Shown one piece after another: positions 1 to 7,759 of a stretch of DNA of 42,957 bases. Source of the DNA: Faecalicatena contorta (lineage in GTDB: Bacteria; Bacillota; Clostridia; Lachnospirales; Lachnospiraceae); the NCBI RefSeq assembly GCF_003149105.1, contig NZ_QGDS01000024.1, forward strand, positions 1-42,957, given 5' to 3'. Every line of letters starts with the position of its first letter. The stretch's first letter is position 1. The notes below the pieces were generated by a model that was not told the DNA's origin, searched no databases, and saw only the letters and a program-made list of their open reading frames with translations. The position numbers and the translations under genes were made by a program.

Positions 1-574
1 AAGTCTCTTCGGAGGCTGTGGATGATTCTCGCTGTTTTTTCAGAAGAGTTTCCTCCTCTAAACGCAACCTCCTCAATTCTTTTAAATAAGCATTCTCTAT
101 TTTTAATTTTAGAAGTTCATCTTCAAGTTGTTTGATATGTTCAGCGCTTGAATCGACCAAAGTAACTTCCTGAACTGGCTGCACCTTACTTTTTTTATTA
201 TCAGTATTCAAAGATTTCTTACGACCTCTTTTTTTCTCCCTTAGTGCTTCCGGACCTGCAATTCTAAAGTCATTTACCCATTTAGTTATCAGTGTTGGAT
301 TGTTCATTTTAAGTGCAGATGCCAAATCTTGATAAGAGTATTCTGATGATAAGTATAACTCAACTGCACGGATTTTGAAATCAAAAGTATATTTCTCATT
401 CTTTCTGGAACGCATCAAACCTGCATCACCCAATTCATGGTATGCACAAACCCATCTTTTAATGGGCGAAGAAGATGACATACCATAATTCTTAGCTATT
501 TCATCGAAGCTTGCATTTTTAGCCAGATATGCTAAAACTGTTTTTTTCTTAAATTCAAATGAATACTTTGCCAT
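1..574 (-). CDS. IS3-family transposase orfA (HTH subunit), 3' end outside window
   Basis: The product begins MAKYSFEFKKKTVLAYLAKN and is open for 191 codons to the window edge. It has two helix-turn-helix-like segments (about residues 1-55 and 60-115, the second ending in TKWVNDF), a basic stretch KKRGRKK, and a leucine-zipper-like helix (ELLKLKIENAYLKELRRLRL), as is usual for IS3/IS150 orfA. The GGAGGGG ribosome binding site lies inside the terminal hairpin. Near the edge a run of six A is followed in the -1 frame by an orfB-like start, so programmed frameshifting to an OrfAB fusion is plausible, but the slippery codons are not the classic arrangement. The same gene occurs at 42384-42957. 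Confidence 0.85.
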   Translation of the reverse strand, partial: MAKYSFEFKKKTVLAYLAKNASFDEIAKNYGMSSSSPIKRWVCAYHELGDAGLMRSRKNEKYTFDFKIRAVELYLSSEYSYQDLASALKMNNPTLITKWVNDFRIAGPEALREKKRGRKKSLNTDNKKSKVQPVQEVTLVDSSAEHIKQLEDELLKLKIENAYLKELRRLRLEEETLLKKQRESSTASEET

Positions 575-581
575 GAAAAAA

Positions 582-627
582 CCGCCCCTCCAATCATTAG
601 ATTTTTGGTCTAACAATTGGGGGGCGG
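582..627 (-). terminator. Hairpin plus T-run ahead of IS orfA (left copy)
   Basis: Read on the minus strand, CCGCCCCCCAATTGTTAGA pairs with TCTAATGATTGGAGGGGCGG and is followed by TTTTTT, three bases before the orfA start region. It looks like an intrinsic terminator that would stop transcripts entering from outside, and it also buries the GGAGG ribosome binding site in the stem. The role is inferred from structure. Confidence 0.6.
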
Positions 628-693
628 TTCATTCTGGCTGGCACCTTTCTGTATATTTGGAATTTAAAACTTTGTCCTTATGACCCGCTTCTA

Positions 694-1743
694 TTAAGCT
701 TTTATAGCCCAACGTAATTTTGCGCATCGGGCACGGCTGTTGGAATTACATTCGGATGCGGATGGCCGAATGGCTTCAGGAGCTATTTCCCTATAGATGC
801 CTTCGCGATAGAAGCGTTGAAAGGATTTTTTAACGAGACGGTCTTCTCCTGAATGGAATGTAAGGATAGCAACACGCCCGCCTTCAGCCATGGCAGCAGG
901 AAGTTTTTCTAAAAATTCATATAATACTTCAAATTCATTATTGACATCAATTCGTAATGCTTGAAAGCATCTTTGACAGGATTTTTTGACTTCATGGTTT
1001 CTATCTTTTTCTGGAATGAATTTCAGAGCATCTTCGATAATTTGTTGGAGCTGACTTGTTGTGACAATGTCGGCTCCTTTTTTTATTGCGGAAGTAATGG
1101 CACGAGAGATTTCTGCGGCATGAGGCTCGTCTGCGTTTTCCAACAACATACCATGTAATTCATTTTGTGAAATGGTTCTAAGGCGGTCCGCTGCAGAGAT
1201 ACCTTTAGAGGCATTTAGCCGTAAGTCTAATGGTCCCTCTGTTTTAAAAGAAAATCCTCTTTCAGGATTGTCTATTTGCATGGAAGAGACACCTAAATCT
1301 GCCAATATAAAATCCAATGGTCCCGATTCGGAAACAATTTGATCTATATTGGAAAAGTTTGTTTGTTTAATTGTTAAAATTTCCGGGCCATAACCTAAGC
1401 GTTCTAAACGTTCTCTTGTTCGTGGCAATTCGATAGAATCTACATCGGTAGCATACAAGTGTCCTTTCGAATTTAAACATTTAAGCATCTCTAAAGTATG
1501 CCCCCCATAACCTAGGGTTGCATCTAATCCGGTTTGTCCAGGAGTGATTTGTAAGAATTCTAATATTTCGTTGACACAAATTGAGCGATGCATACCGGCA
1601 GGAGTATTGCCCTTTTGAATTACCTTGGCCACAGCATCAGCATATAACTCTGGCTGTAGTTCCTTATATTTATCTTTAAAAGCTTTTGGGTGAGTACCCT
1701 TATACCTGGGACGGCGCTGATGTTTTTGCTCTTGATTATCCAT
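694..1743 (-). CDS. rsmH: RsmH/MraW-family 16S rRNA (cytosine-N4) methyltransferase, stand-alone
   Basis: The 349-residue product belongs to the RsmH (MraW) family of S-adenosylmethionine-dependent methyltransferases, which methylate N4 of C1402 in 16S rRNA in the ribosomal P site. The SAM-binding motif is GLDATLGYGGHT (residues 72-83; the family usually has DGTLGxGGH), with the LADLGVSS segment and a C-terminal GGRVAILTFHSGEDRLVKKSF corresponding to the usual FHSLEDR region. It is longer than the usual 310 or so residues because of a basic N-terminal extension of about 45 residues. It is not next to division genes (mraZ, ftsL, pbp), where the housekeeping copy normally sits, so this may be a second, diverged copy. 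An AGGTGG ribosome binding site precedes the ATG. The target base is inferred. Confidence 0.85.
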   Translation of the reverse strand: MDNQEQKHQRRPRYKGTHPKAFKDKYKELQPELYADAVAKVIQKGNTPAGMHRSICVNEILEFLQITPGQTGLDATLGYGGHTLEMLKCLNSKGHLYATDVDSIELPRTRERLERLGYGPEILTIKQTNFSNIDQIVSESGPLDFILADLGVSSMQIDNPERGFSFKTEGPLDLRLNASKGISAADRLRTISQNELHGMLLENADEPHAAEISRAITSAIKKGADIVTTSQLQQIIEDALKFIPEKDRNHEVKKSCQRCFQALRIDVNNEFEVLYEFLEKLPAAMAEGGRVAILTFHSGEDRLVKKSFQRFYREGIYREIAPEAIRPSASECNSNSRARCAKLRWAIKA

Positions 1744-2020
1744 TTTGCTTCCACCTTTTAATCTCTATTTAATATACAATTCAAAATGCCTGTGAAATTG
1801 ACAGTTTTGAATATTCCTATAAATTACATGATATCAAATACATGTTATAATAGCAAACGCATAATAAAAGAATCTGTATGAAAACCCAAGACTATAATAA
1901 ATGGGCGCTAATAAACCGTTTTTATTGCATTGGATGGTATCCTCATGTAAAATGAATTTGTACTTAGTTAATCGAAAGTTAAGTAAAAAATAGATAATAT
2001 AAACAGGCAGGGAGAATATC
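1744..2020. other. Divergent intergenic region between rsmH-like and ybaK-like genes
   Basis: No gene is supported here. A possible sigma-A promoter for the rightward gene is TTACAT (1824-1829), 16 bases, TATAAT (1846-1851), which would leave a leader of about 160 bases. TTGACA at 1798-1803 lacks a convincing partner. A 62-codon minus-strand reading frame here has no ribosome binding site and was not kept. Confidence 0.35.
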
Positions 2021-2485
2021 ATGGCAATTGAAAATGTAAAAGCATTTTTTAAACAATATAATATGGATACTCGAATTCAGGAATTTGAAGCATCCAGCGC
2101 AACTGTTGAATTAGCTGCTTCCGCATTGAGCTGTGAACCGGAGAGAATCGCAAAAACGCTTTCTTTTATGGTAGACGGACAAGCAATTTTGGTTGTTACT
2201 GCTGGGGCTGCTAAGATTGAAAATAAAAAATTTAAGGGACATTTTAAAACAAAAGCAAAGATGCTCTCTCCAGACCAGGTGATTGATTTGGTTGGACATG
2301 CAATAGGGGGAGTTTGCCCTTTTGCTGTCAAAAAAGATGTTTCTGTCTATCTGGATATATCGCTCAAACGATTTGAAACGGTCTATCCTGCCTGCGGAAG
2401 CAGCAACAGTGCCATTGAACTTACAATAGAAGAATTGGAAAAATATTCTGGCTATATAGAATGGATTGATGTGTGCAAGGAGTGA
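2021..2485 (+). CDS. YbaK/EbsC-family aminoacyl-tRNA deacylase
   Basis: This 154-residue protein has the single-domain YbaK/ProX fold, which hydrolyses mischarged aminoacyl-tRNA (typically Cys- or Ala-tRNA-Pro) in trans. Visible family marks are the lysine in AKTLSF (K45), the central TAGAAKIENKK segment and the GHAIGGVCPF loop (residues 92-101), where the family has GxxxGGVxPFG. The length is normal. It starts at an ATG after a GCAGGGAG ribosome binding site. The next gene begins 5 bases after its stop, so the two are probably co-transcribed. The exact tRNA/amino-acid specificity cannot be read from sequence. Confidence 0.85.
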   Translation: MAIENVKAFFKQYNMDTRIQEFEASSATVELAASALSCEPERIAKTLSFMVDGQAILVVTAGAAKIENKKFKGHFKTKAKMLSPDQVIDLVGHAIGGVCPFAVKKDVSVYLDISLKRFETVYPACGSSNSAIELTIEELEKYSGYIEWIDVCKE

Positions 2486-2490
2486 AATTT

Positions 2491-3021
2491 ATGAAAAGAA
2501 TTCCTAACTGCATTACACTTATTAGAATATTTGCATCTGTCAGTTTGTTGCTTGTAGAACCATTTTCAATTCCATTCTTTTTCTTTTATGTTATATGTGG
2601 AATTAGTGATGTTTTAGATGGATATATTGCAAGAAGAATGGATGCCTGCAGCAAATTCGGGCAGGTGTTTGACAGTATCTCGGATCTGATATTTATTAGT
2701 ATTGTGTTGTTCATATTTATACCAGTTATTAACCTTCCATTATGGAGTATCTATTGGATAGCCGCTATTGCTGCAGTGCGTTTGATTTCAATCATTACTG
2801 GTTTTGTAAAGTATCAGCGGCTTGCATTCCTACATACTTACGCTAATAAAGCAACAGGAATAGTTTTATTTTTCTTTCCCTTTTTATTCCCTGTTTTCGG
2901 AAAGGAAATAACGGTTTCCATTGTTTGTTGTATGGCGAGTATTTCTGCGGCTGAGGAATTGTTGATTAATCTGATTTCAAAAACATTATCCAGAGATAGA
3001 AGTTCAATTTTCAATAAATAG
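2491..3021 (+). CDS. CDP-alcohol phosphatidyltransferase family membrane protein
   Basis: The 176-residue integral membrane protein carries the complete CDP-alcohol phosphotransferase signature D-G-x2-A-R-x8-G-x3-D-x3-D (DGYIARRMDACSKFGQVFD and onward SISD). Such enzymes transfer a phosphatidyl group from CDP-diacylglycerol to an alcohol in phospholipid synthesis. It starts with KRIPNCITLIRI, as in PgsA-like proteins, and has about five or six membrane segments. I chose ATG 2491 because AAGGAG lies at 2478-2483; the longer reading frame would use GTG 2473 upstream of that site. It may make phosphatidylglycerophosphate or another head group; the acceptor is not determinable. Confidence 0.85.
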   Translation: MKRIPNCITLIRIFASVSLLLVEPFSIPFFFFYVICGISDVLDGYIARRMDACSKFGQVFDSISDLIFISIVLFIFIPVINLPLWSIYWIAAIAAVRLISIITGFVKYQRLAFLHTYANKATGIVLFFFPFLFPVFGKEITVSIVCCMASISAAEELLINLISKTLSRDRSSIFNK

Positions 3022-3060
3022 GCGAAAATGCAAAGCTCTTTTTAATTTATAAAAAGTTTC

Positions 3061-3089
3061 TTGAAATGTGCAATTGCACTGTATACAAT
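3061..3089 (+). promoter_or_regulatory. Probable promoter of msrAB with palindrome in spacer
   Basis: TTGAAA (3061-3066), a 17-base spacer and TACAAT (3084-3089) form a good sigma-A promoter. The spacer holds the perfect 12-base palindrome GTGCAATTGCAC (3068-3079), placed where a repressor would block polymerase. It would give a leader of roughly 130 bases. No regulator is identified. Confidence 0.55.
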
Positions 3090-3224
3090 GACAATATATG
3101 GTAGTTTTTTTCAGAGAACAAACAAAGGAAAGTAAAACCGTTATATAGATGATTGTGAATAAGAACGATGCAATTGAGAAAGCTACTTAAAATGAAAAGT
3201 CGTTTATTTAGGAAGGGGAATTCT

Positions 3225-4175
3225 ATGAAAAAAGAGATTTATCTGGCAGGAGGATGTTTTTGGGGAACGGAAAAGTATCTGCAGAATATTCCAGGTGTTC
3301 TGTCTACGGAGGTTGGATATGCGAACGGAGATACGGAGAATCCAACTTATGAGGAGGTCTGCCGCAAGAATACCGGACATGCCGAAGCTGTAAAAGTGGA
3401 ATATGATGACAGTAAAATCGGGCTTCCATTTATCCTGGACCTTTATTATGATGTCATCAATCCAATCAGTAAAAACCGCCAGGGGGGTGATATTGGCACA
3501 CAGTATAGAACCGGAATTTATTTTACGGATGAAAAAGATGAGGAAGCTATTTTAGCTTCTATAGACAACCTTCAGAAAAGCTACAAGGAGAAGATTGCCA
3601 TTGAAGTAAAGCCTCTTGCTAATTATTATAAAGCAGAGGAATATCATCAGAAATATTTGGATAAGAATCCTGGCGGATACTGCCATATTGGTGCTGACAA
3701 ATTTGAGAAGGCGGAAAAAGCGGTAGATACAAGCAAGAAGTATGTGAAAAAGACGCAGGATGAGCTGAAAGCAAGTCTGAATGAAATGCAATTTGAGGTA
3801 ACTCAGAATAATGGAACAGAACCTCCGTACCGCAATGAATATTTTAATATCTTTGAGGAAGGAATCTATGTTGATATTACTACGGGTGAACCTTTGTTTC
3901 TATCCGATGATAAATTTGAATCAGGATGCGGATGGCCCAGCTTTTCCAGGCCGATTGATTCCAAGTTAATTAAAAATATTACGGATAGAAGCCATGGTAT
4001 GGTGAGGACGGAAGTAAGAAGCAGCAATGGAGATGCACATCTGGGGCATGTATTTGAGGATGGCCCTGCGGACCAGGGCGGATTACGGTATTGTATTAAC
4101 AGTGCGTCTTTAAGATTTATTCCCAGAGAAAAGATGGAAGAAGAGGGATATGGGGAATATTTGAGTATGTTGTAG
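3225..4175 (+). CDS. msrAB: Bifunctional peptide methionine sulfoxide reductase MsrA-MsrB
   Basis: This 316-residue fusion repairs both S- and R-methionine sulfoxide. The MsrA half (about 1-160) has the catalytic GGCFWGTE (C11), and [10 protein letters not shown] near its end. The MsrB half (about 175-316) has [21 protein letters not shown] and the catalytic cysteine in RYCINS. The two CxxC pairs that bind zinc in many MsrB proteins are absent (the sites read EEGIY and SSNGDAH), so this is the zinc-free type. ATG 3225 follows GGAAGGGG; an in-frame ATG at 3168 would add 19 unrelated residues. It appears cytoplasmic, with no signal peptide. The gene stands alone after its own promoter. Confidence 0.95.
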   Translation: MKKEIYLAGGCFWGTEKYLQNIPGVLSTEVGYANGDTENPTYEEVCRKNTGHAEAVKVEYDDSKIGLPFILDLYYDVINPISKNRQGGDIGTQYRTGIYFTDEKDEEAILASIDNLQKSYKEKIAIEVKPLANYYKAEEYHQKYLDKNPGGYCHIGADKFEKAEKAVDTSKKYVKKTQDELKASLNEMQFEVTQNNGTEPPYRNEYFNIFEEGIYVDITTGEPLFLSDDKFESGCGWPSFSRPIDSKLIKNITDRSHGMVRTEVRSSNGDAHLGHVFEDGPADQGGLRYCINSASLRFIPREKMEEEGYGEYLSML

Positions 4176-4240
4176 TATTGTCTTTAGATTTGAATCCATT
4201 ATGTTGCCTTGAGAGTCAATAGAAGAAAACGTAAAACCAT

Positions 4241-4270
4241 TTTCAATTGAAATATTAGGTTTTCTATAAT
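4241..4270 (+). promoter_or_regulatory. Promoter and candidate DeoR operator upstream of the regulator
   Basis: TATAAT (4265-4270) is preceded 17 bases upstream by the weak -35 TTCAAT (4242-4247). The 12-base perfect palindrome TTTCAATTGAAA (4241-4252) overlaps the -35. Nearly the same 12-mer, TTTCGATTGAAA, lies in the promoter of the catabolic operon at 5247-5258, which suggests one repressor, probably the DeoR protein, acts at both. Confidence 0.5.
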
Positions 4271-4317
4271 ATAATTAATTTGACAGAAATTCAAGTGCAT
4301 ATGAAAAGGGTGAAAAT

Positions 4318-5085
4318 ATGAAGATGAGTGAAAGACTTGAAGTTATTATAGATGAAGTACAGACGAATGGAAGCGTTAATGTAATAGATTTAAGTAACCG
4401 TTTAGGGTGTTCTGAGGTTACGATCCGCAGTGATATTAGAAAACTGGACGAGCAGGGTGTTTTAAAAAAAACTTATGGCGGAGCGGTGAAAATAGAGAAA
4501 GGGCTGAGTGTTGAATTTGTACCCGGAGAATGCTTTTTAAACAGCGATAAAAAATATCGCATTGCTAAGAAAGCATTTGAATATATAGTAAACAGAGACT
4601 CCATTATGATTGATGATTCTACAACGGGATATTATCTGGCAAAATATATTAAGGAGCATCCGGAGAAACATATTGTCGTAGTAACAAATTCTTTAATTTC
4701 GGCAGCAGAATTATCAACTGCAAGGCATGTGGATTTGTTTGTTGTAGGTGGGCAGGTGATGGGAAATCCGCCGTCAGCTTTGGATAATATTGCCGTGAAT
4801 GCGATGGGACAATTTCATGTGAATAAAGCTTTTGTAGGTGTGAACGGAATCAATTTAAAAGTAGGCCTGACTTCAATGGGAACCCCCCAAATGGATTTAA
4901 AGCGGGAAATTATCAAAATGGCAAATCAAACCTATGTGATTGCGGATAGTTCAAAGTTTGGAAATAGTAATTTATTTACTGTATGCCCAATGGATGATAT
5001 ATATAAAGTGATTACTGATACGGATGTTACGAAGGAAATCGTACACTTGGCAAAAAAAGTAAAGGTAGATATGGATATCGTTTAA
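4318..5085 (+). CDS. DeoR/GlpR-family transcriptional regulator
   Basis: The 255-residue protein has an N-terminal DeoR winged helix-turn-helix (about residues 6-60, GCSEVTIRSDIRKLDEQGVLKKTYGGA) and a C-terminal DeoR sugar-phosphate-sensing domain (about 75-235, with IMIDDSTTGYYLAKYI and VNGINLKVGLTS). Members usually repress sugar or sugar-acid catabolic genes until a phosphorylated intermediate binds. It sits directly before the PdxA2/kinase/permease genes on the same strand but is separated from them by a terminator and a new promoter, so it is likely their local repressor with its own transcript. Its inducer is unknown; a phosphorylated four-carbon acid is a reasonable guess from the neighbours. 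Confidence 0.9.
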   Translation: MKMSERLEVIIDEVQTNGSVNVIDLSNRLGCSEVTIRSDIRKLDEQGVLKKTYGGAVKIEKGLSVEFVPGECFLNSDKKYRIAKKAFEYIVNRDSIMIDDSTTGYYLAKYIKEHPEKHIVVVTNSLISAAELSTARHVDLFVVGGQVMGNPPSALDNIAVNAMGQFHVNKAFVGVNGINLKVGLTSMGTPQMDLKREIIKMANQTYVIADSSKFGNSNLFTVCPMDDIYKVITDTDVTKEIVHLAKKVKVDMDIV

Positions 5086-5103
5086 TAGAAAAAGTTAGCT
5101 GTT

Positions 5104-5142
5104 AAAAGGCTGCTGCACTATCATTGTGCAGCGGTCTTTTTT
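5104..5142 (+). terminator. Intrinsic terminator after the DeoR regulator
   Basis: GCTGCAC (5112-5118) pairs with GTGCAGC (5126-5132) around a short loop; flanking bases AAAAGGCT and GGTCTTTT extend the stem, ending in a T-run. It starts 19 bases after the regulator stop and separates it from the downstream operon. Confidence 0.85.
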
Positions 5143-5242
5143 GTGTGCAAATGAAAAATTGCGCTTTCGAAGTGCAAAAGTTTTGGAGGAAAGCAACAAA
5201 AAGAAAGGAATAAATTTGTGAAAAAAGACAATTGAAAATATA

Positions 5243-5271
5243 TTGATTTCGATTGAAAATAATAATATACT
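5243..5271 (+). promoter_or_regulatory. Promoter of the four-carbon acid operon with internal operator candidate
   Basis: TTGATT (5243-5248), 17 bases, TATACT (5266-5271) fit a sigma-A promoter. TTTCGATTGAAA (5247-5258) lies between the two hexamers and matches 11 of 12 bases of the palindrome before the DeoR gene. ATTGAAAATA is also repeated directly at 5231 and 5252, two helical turns apart. Binding by the DeoR protein is inferred. Confidence 0.55.
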
Positions 5272-5322
5272 AGTAGAAAGAAAAATAAAATATAAATACA
5301 CCGATTGAAAGGAAAGAGAAAT

Positions 5323-6339
5323 ATGAAAGAATTACATATGCCAATTATCGGAATTACAGTTGGCGACCCGGCAGGGATAGGGCCTGAAATCATCGTACGG
5401 ACCCTTAGGGAAAAAGAGATTTATAAAATATGCCGGCCGTTAGTCATTGGATGCGCAGGAGTATTAGAAAGAGCTCAGGGAGTGTTAGAGGAGCAGGATA
5501 TCAGGTTTCGGGAAATAGAAAAGGTATCAGAGGCTAAATTTGAGCACGGTACCATTGATGTGGTTAAAACTGGAGAGTATGAATTAAGTGAACTTCAGTG
5601 GGGGGCAGAGCAGAAGATAGCGGGACAGATTGCTGTTGATGCAATTAATAAATCTATTGAATTAGGTCTTGCTGGGGAGATTGACGCAGTGACCACTGCT
5701 CCCATTAATAAGAAATCCATAAAAATGCTAGGTGTGAAGCAGGAAGGGCATACGGAAATTTACCAGGATGGGACAAAGGCGCCATATGTTCTGACGATGT
5801 TTGACTGTCTTGGAATGCGGGTATTTCATTTAAGCAGACATATGTCACTAATGAATGCAATTAAATATGCTACAAAAGAAAATATTTTAAATGAATTGGA
5901 AAGAATGGATATAGAGCTTAGAAAATTAGGATTAGAAAATCCTCTGATAGCGGTTGCAGGAATTAATCCACATTGTGGAGAAGGCGGGTTATTTGGGGAT
6001 GAAGAACTGAGGGAAGTCATACCGGCAGTGGAGGAAGCAAAGAAACGGGGAATTAATGTAACAGGTCCCATTCCTCCCGACACACTTTTTGCAAGAGGAA
6101 AAACAGGAGAATTTGATGCAATTTTAGCGATGTATCACGATCAGGGGCATATGCCGTGTAAAACCTTAGACTTAGAGAGGACTGTTTCCGTAACCTTAGG
6201 GCTGCCGGTGCTGAGATGCTCTGTGGACCATGGAACAGCTTTTGACATTGCTGGAAAAGGTATTGCAACAAATGTAAGCATGACGGCAGCTATTCACTCA
6301 ACAGTACGGCATGCCAAGGCTTTACTGGAAAAGAAGTAG
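5323..6339 (+). CDS. pdxA2: PdxA2-like 4-phospho-four-carbon acid dehydrogenase (PdxA family)
   Basis: The 338-residue protein is a full-length member of the PdxA family (NAD-dependent, metal-dependent oxidative decarboxylase). Marks are GITVGDPAGIGPEI at the N-terminus, EGHTE, GINPHCGEGG, YHDQGHMPCK and DHGTAFDIAGKG, which contain the metal-binding histidines. PdxA proper acts in vitamin B6 synthesis on 4-phosphohydroxythreonine, but the PdxA2 branch next to DUF1537 kinases oxidises 4-phospho-D-threonate or -erythronate to dihydroxyacetone phosphate and CO2. The next gene is exactly such a kinase, 11 bases downstream, so the catabolic role is preferred. ATG 5323 follows GAAAGGAAAG; the longer frame uses TTG at 5305. 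Confidence 0.9.
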   Translation: MKELHMPIIGITVGDPAGIGPEIIVRTLREKEIYKICRPLVIGCAGVLERAQGVLEEQDIRFREIEKVSEAKFEHGTIDVVKTGEYELSELQWGAEQKIAGQIAVDAINKSIELGLAGEIDAVTTAPINKKSIKMLGVKQEGHTEIYQDGTKAPYVLTMFDCLGMRVFHLSRHMSLMNAIKYATKENILNELERMDIELRKLGLENPLIAVAGINPHCGEGGLFGDEELREVIPAVEEAKKRGINVTGPIPPDTLFARGKTGEFDAILAMYHDQGHMPCKTLDLERTVSVTLGLPVLRCSVDHGTAFDIAGKGIATNVSMTAAIHSTVRHAKALLEKK

Positions 6340-6350
6340 AGGAGGAAATC

Positions 6351-7700
6351 ATGGCGATTATTGGAGTTGTGGCAGACGATTTTACAGGGACGGCAAGTTC
6401 CGGGGTGTTAGTAGCAAGGTCACAGGCAAAAACAGGATTATTTTTTGACCCGGAGGCAGTTCAACAATTTCAGGGCGCAAATCAGTTGGATGCAATATAT
6501 GTCAGCAGTAATAGCAGACATTTAAAACCAGGGGAAGCGTATCGAAAGGTTGCCCAGGCAACCCAGGCTTTAAAGAATATGGGAATTCAGTACTTTTCAA
6601 AAAAAATTGATACTACATTACGGGGCGGCATCGGGTTTGAGATAGATGCAATGCTGGACACCTTAGATGACGATATGATAGCAGTCATGGTAACGGCAAT
6701 GCCACAGTCACGCAGAATTTGCATAGGCGGGTATTCTGTGATTGATGGAGTGATTTTAACCGAAACACCTGTTGCCAATGATGTTAAGACGCCTGTAACC
6801 GAGAGCTTTGTGTTGGATTTGATAAAAAAGCAGACAAAACGCAAGGCAGGGCTGATTACATTAAGCAATGTTCTAAGTGGGGAAGAAACACTTAAAAATC
6901 ATATGAGGGAATCGGTAAGGCAGGGTAATAAAGTGTTAATTATAGATGCAATTACTTTGGAGCATATCGATAGGATTGCTAAAGTATGTGTTGACCTTAA
7001 CTGGAATGTACTGGCAGTAGATCCGGGAGCATTTACGATGAAGCTGGCTTACCAAAGAGGACTTATAAAGGAAGAAAAATCAAATATTCCCAAAGGGGTT
7101 GTACCGGAAGAAGGAAAGACTGTATTTGGAATCATAGGAAGTGCTAATCCGGCGACAAAGGCTCAAGTGGAAACTTTATGCAAAGCAGATGATAGAAATA
7201 TAGCAGTGGGAATATCTCCTGCGGCGCTGATAGAAGGAGGTGAAACAGCACAAAAAGAGATTGAAGATTCAATTCAAAAGATAAAAGAACTTTTTCAGCA
7301 GGAGCCAAGACCTAAAACAGTTCTTGCAGAAACAGCTTTGCATACGGTTGTGGATTTACAGCAGGAGGATGAAAGATATAGCTATGAAGCAGGAACAGCT
7401 TCAAGACTAATTAATAAAGGCCTGGCAAAAATCGCCAAAGGAGTTTTAGAGGCTGTTGGGCAGGAGAAGGTAGCTGGACTTTTCCTGACAGGAGGAGACA
7501 CAATGGAATGTGTATGCAGGGAAATTGAAGTAGAGTGCATACAGGCTATGGATAATATTGTAGCTCAAATTGATGTGGGAAGAATTATTGGAAAATACCA
7601 TGGGATGCCGCTAGTCGCAAAAGGAGGATTTTGCGGCGGTAATGACATTGGAATTGAAATTGTTGAAAGACTTTTACTTGAGTCAGCAAGGAGAGGGTAA
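6351..7700 (+). CDS. Four-carbon acid sugar kinase (DUF1537 / DtnK-DenK-OtnK family)
   Basis: This 449-residue protein shows the two-part architecture of the family: an N-terminal substrate-binding domain beginning IGVVADDFTGTASSGVLVA (residues 4-22) and a C-terminal nucleotide-binding domain with FLTGGDTMECVCREI and KGGFCGGNDIG near the end. The family phosphorylates four-carbon sugar acids (D-threonate, D-erythronate, 3-oxo-tetronates) with ATP at C4. With PdxA2 upstream and a permease downstream, it most likely phosphorylates an imported four-carbon acid before oxidative decarboxylation. A GAGGAGG ribosome binding site precedes it. Which stereoisomer is used cannot be told. Confidence 0.88.
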   Translation: MAIIGVVADDFTGTASSGVLVARSQAKTGLFFDPEAVQQFQGANQLDAIYVSSNSRHLKPGEAYRKVAQATQALKNMGIQYFSKKIDTTLRGGIGFEIDAMLDTLDDDMIAVMVTAMPQSRRICIGGYSVIDGVILTETPVANDVKTPVTESFVLDLIKKQTKRKAGLITLSNVLSGEETLKNHMRESVRQGNKVLIIDAITLEHIDRIAKVCVDLNWNVLAVDPGAFTMKLAYQRGLIKEEKSNIPKGVVPEEGKTVFGIIGSANPATKAQVETLCKADDRNIAVGISPAALIEGGETAQKEIEDSIQKIKELFQQEPRPKTVLAETALHTVVDLQQEDERYSYEAGTASRLINKGLAKIAKGVLEAVGQEKVAGLFLTGGDTMECVCREIEVECIQAMDNIVAQIDVGRIIGKYHGMPLVAKGGFCGGNDIGIEIVERLLLESARRG

Positions 7701-7759
7701 CAGAGAGTGAAAAGCAAATCGCTGTGTTTAAATATCAAATATTATGAGGAGGCATACAT

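Larger units (their letters stand above)
1..631 (-). mobile_element. IS3-family (IS150-like) insertion sequence, partial, left copy
   Basis: This is the 5' part of an insertion sequence read on the minus strand. It starts at base 631 with the terminus TGAACCGCCCCCCAATTG and runs off the window. By comparing lines on both strands it appears identical to the reverse complement of 42327-42957, with both copies 631 bases long. It contains orfA and stops just where an orfB-like frame (reading IIHSLRRD) begins, so most of the element, including the DDE catalytic part, lies outside. The end lies 62 bases past the stop of the RsmH-like gene. Target duplications cannot be checked because the far ends are missing. 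Family placement rests on the orfA type and the orfA/orfB layout. Confidence 0.85.

Noticed and set aside
1834..2022. 62-codon minus-strand reading frame before the ybaK-like gene
   Set aside because: It has no ribosome binding site, covers the promoter region of the opposite gene, and is AT-driven hydrophobic sequence.
5095..5393. Two minus-strand frames over the promoter of the four-carbon acid operon
   Set aside because: They overlap the terminator and promoter, have no start signals, and look like translations of AT-rich noncoding DNA.
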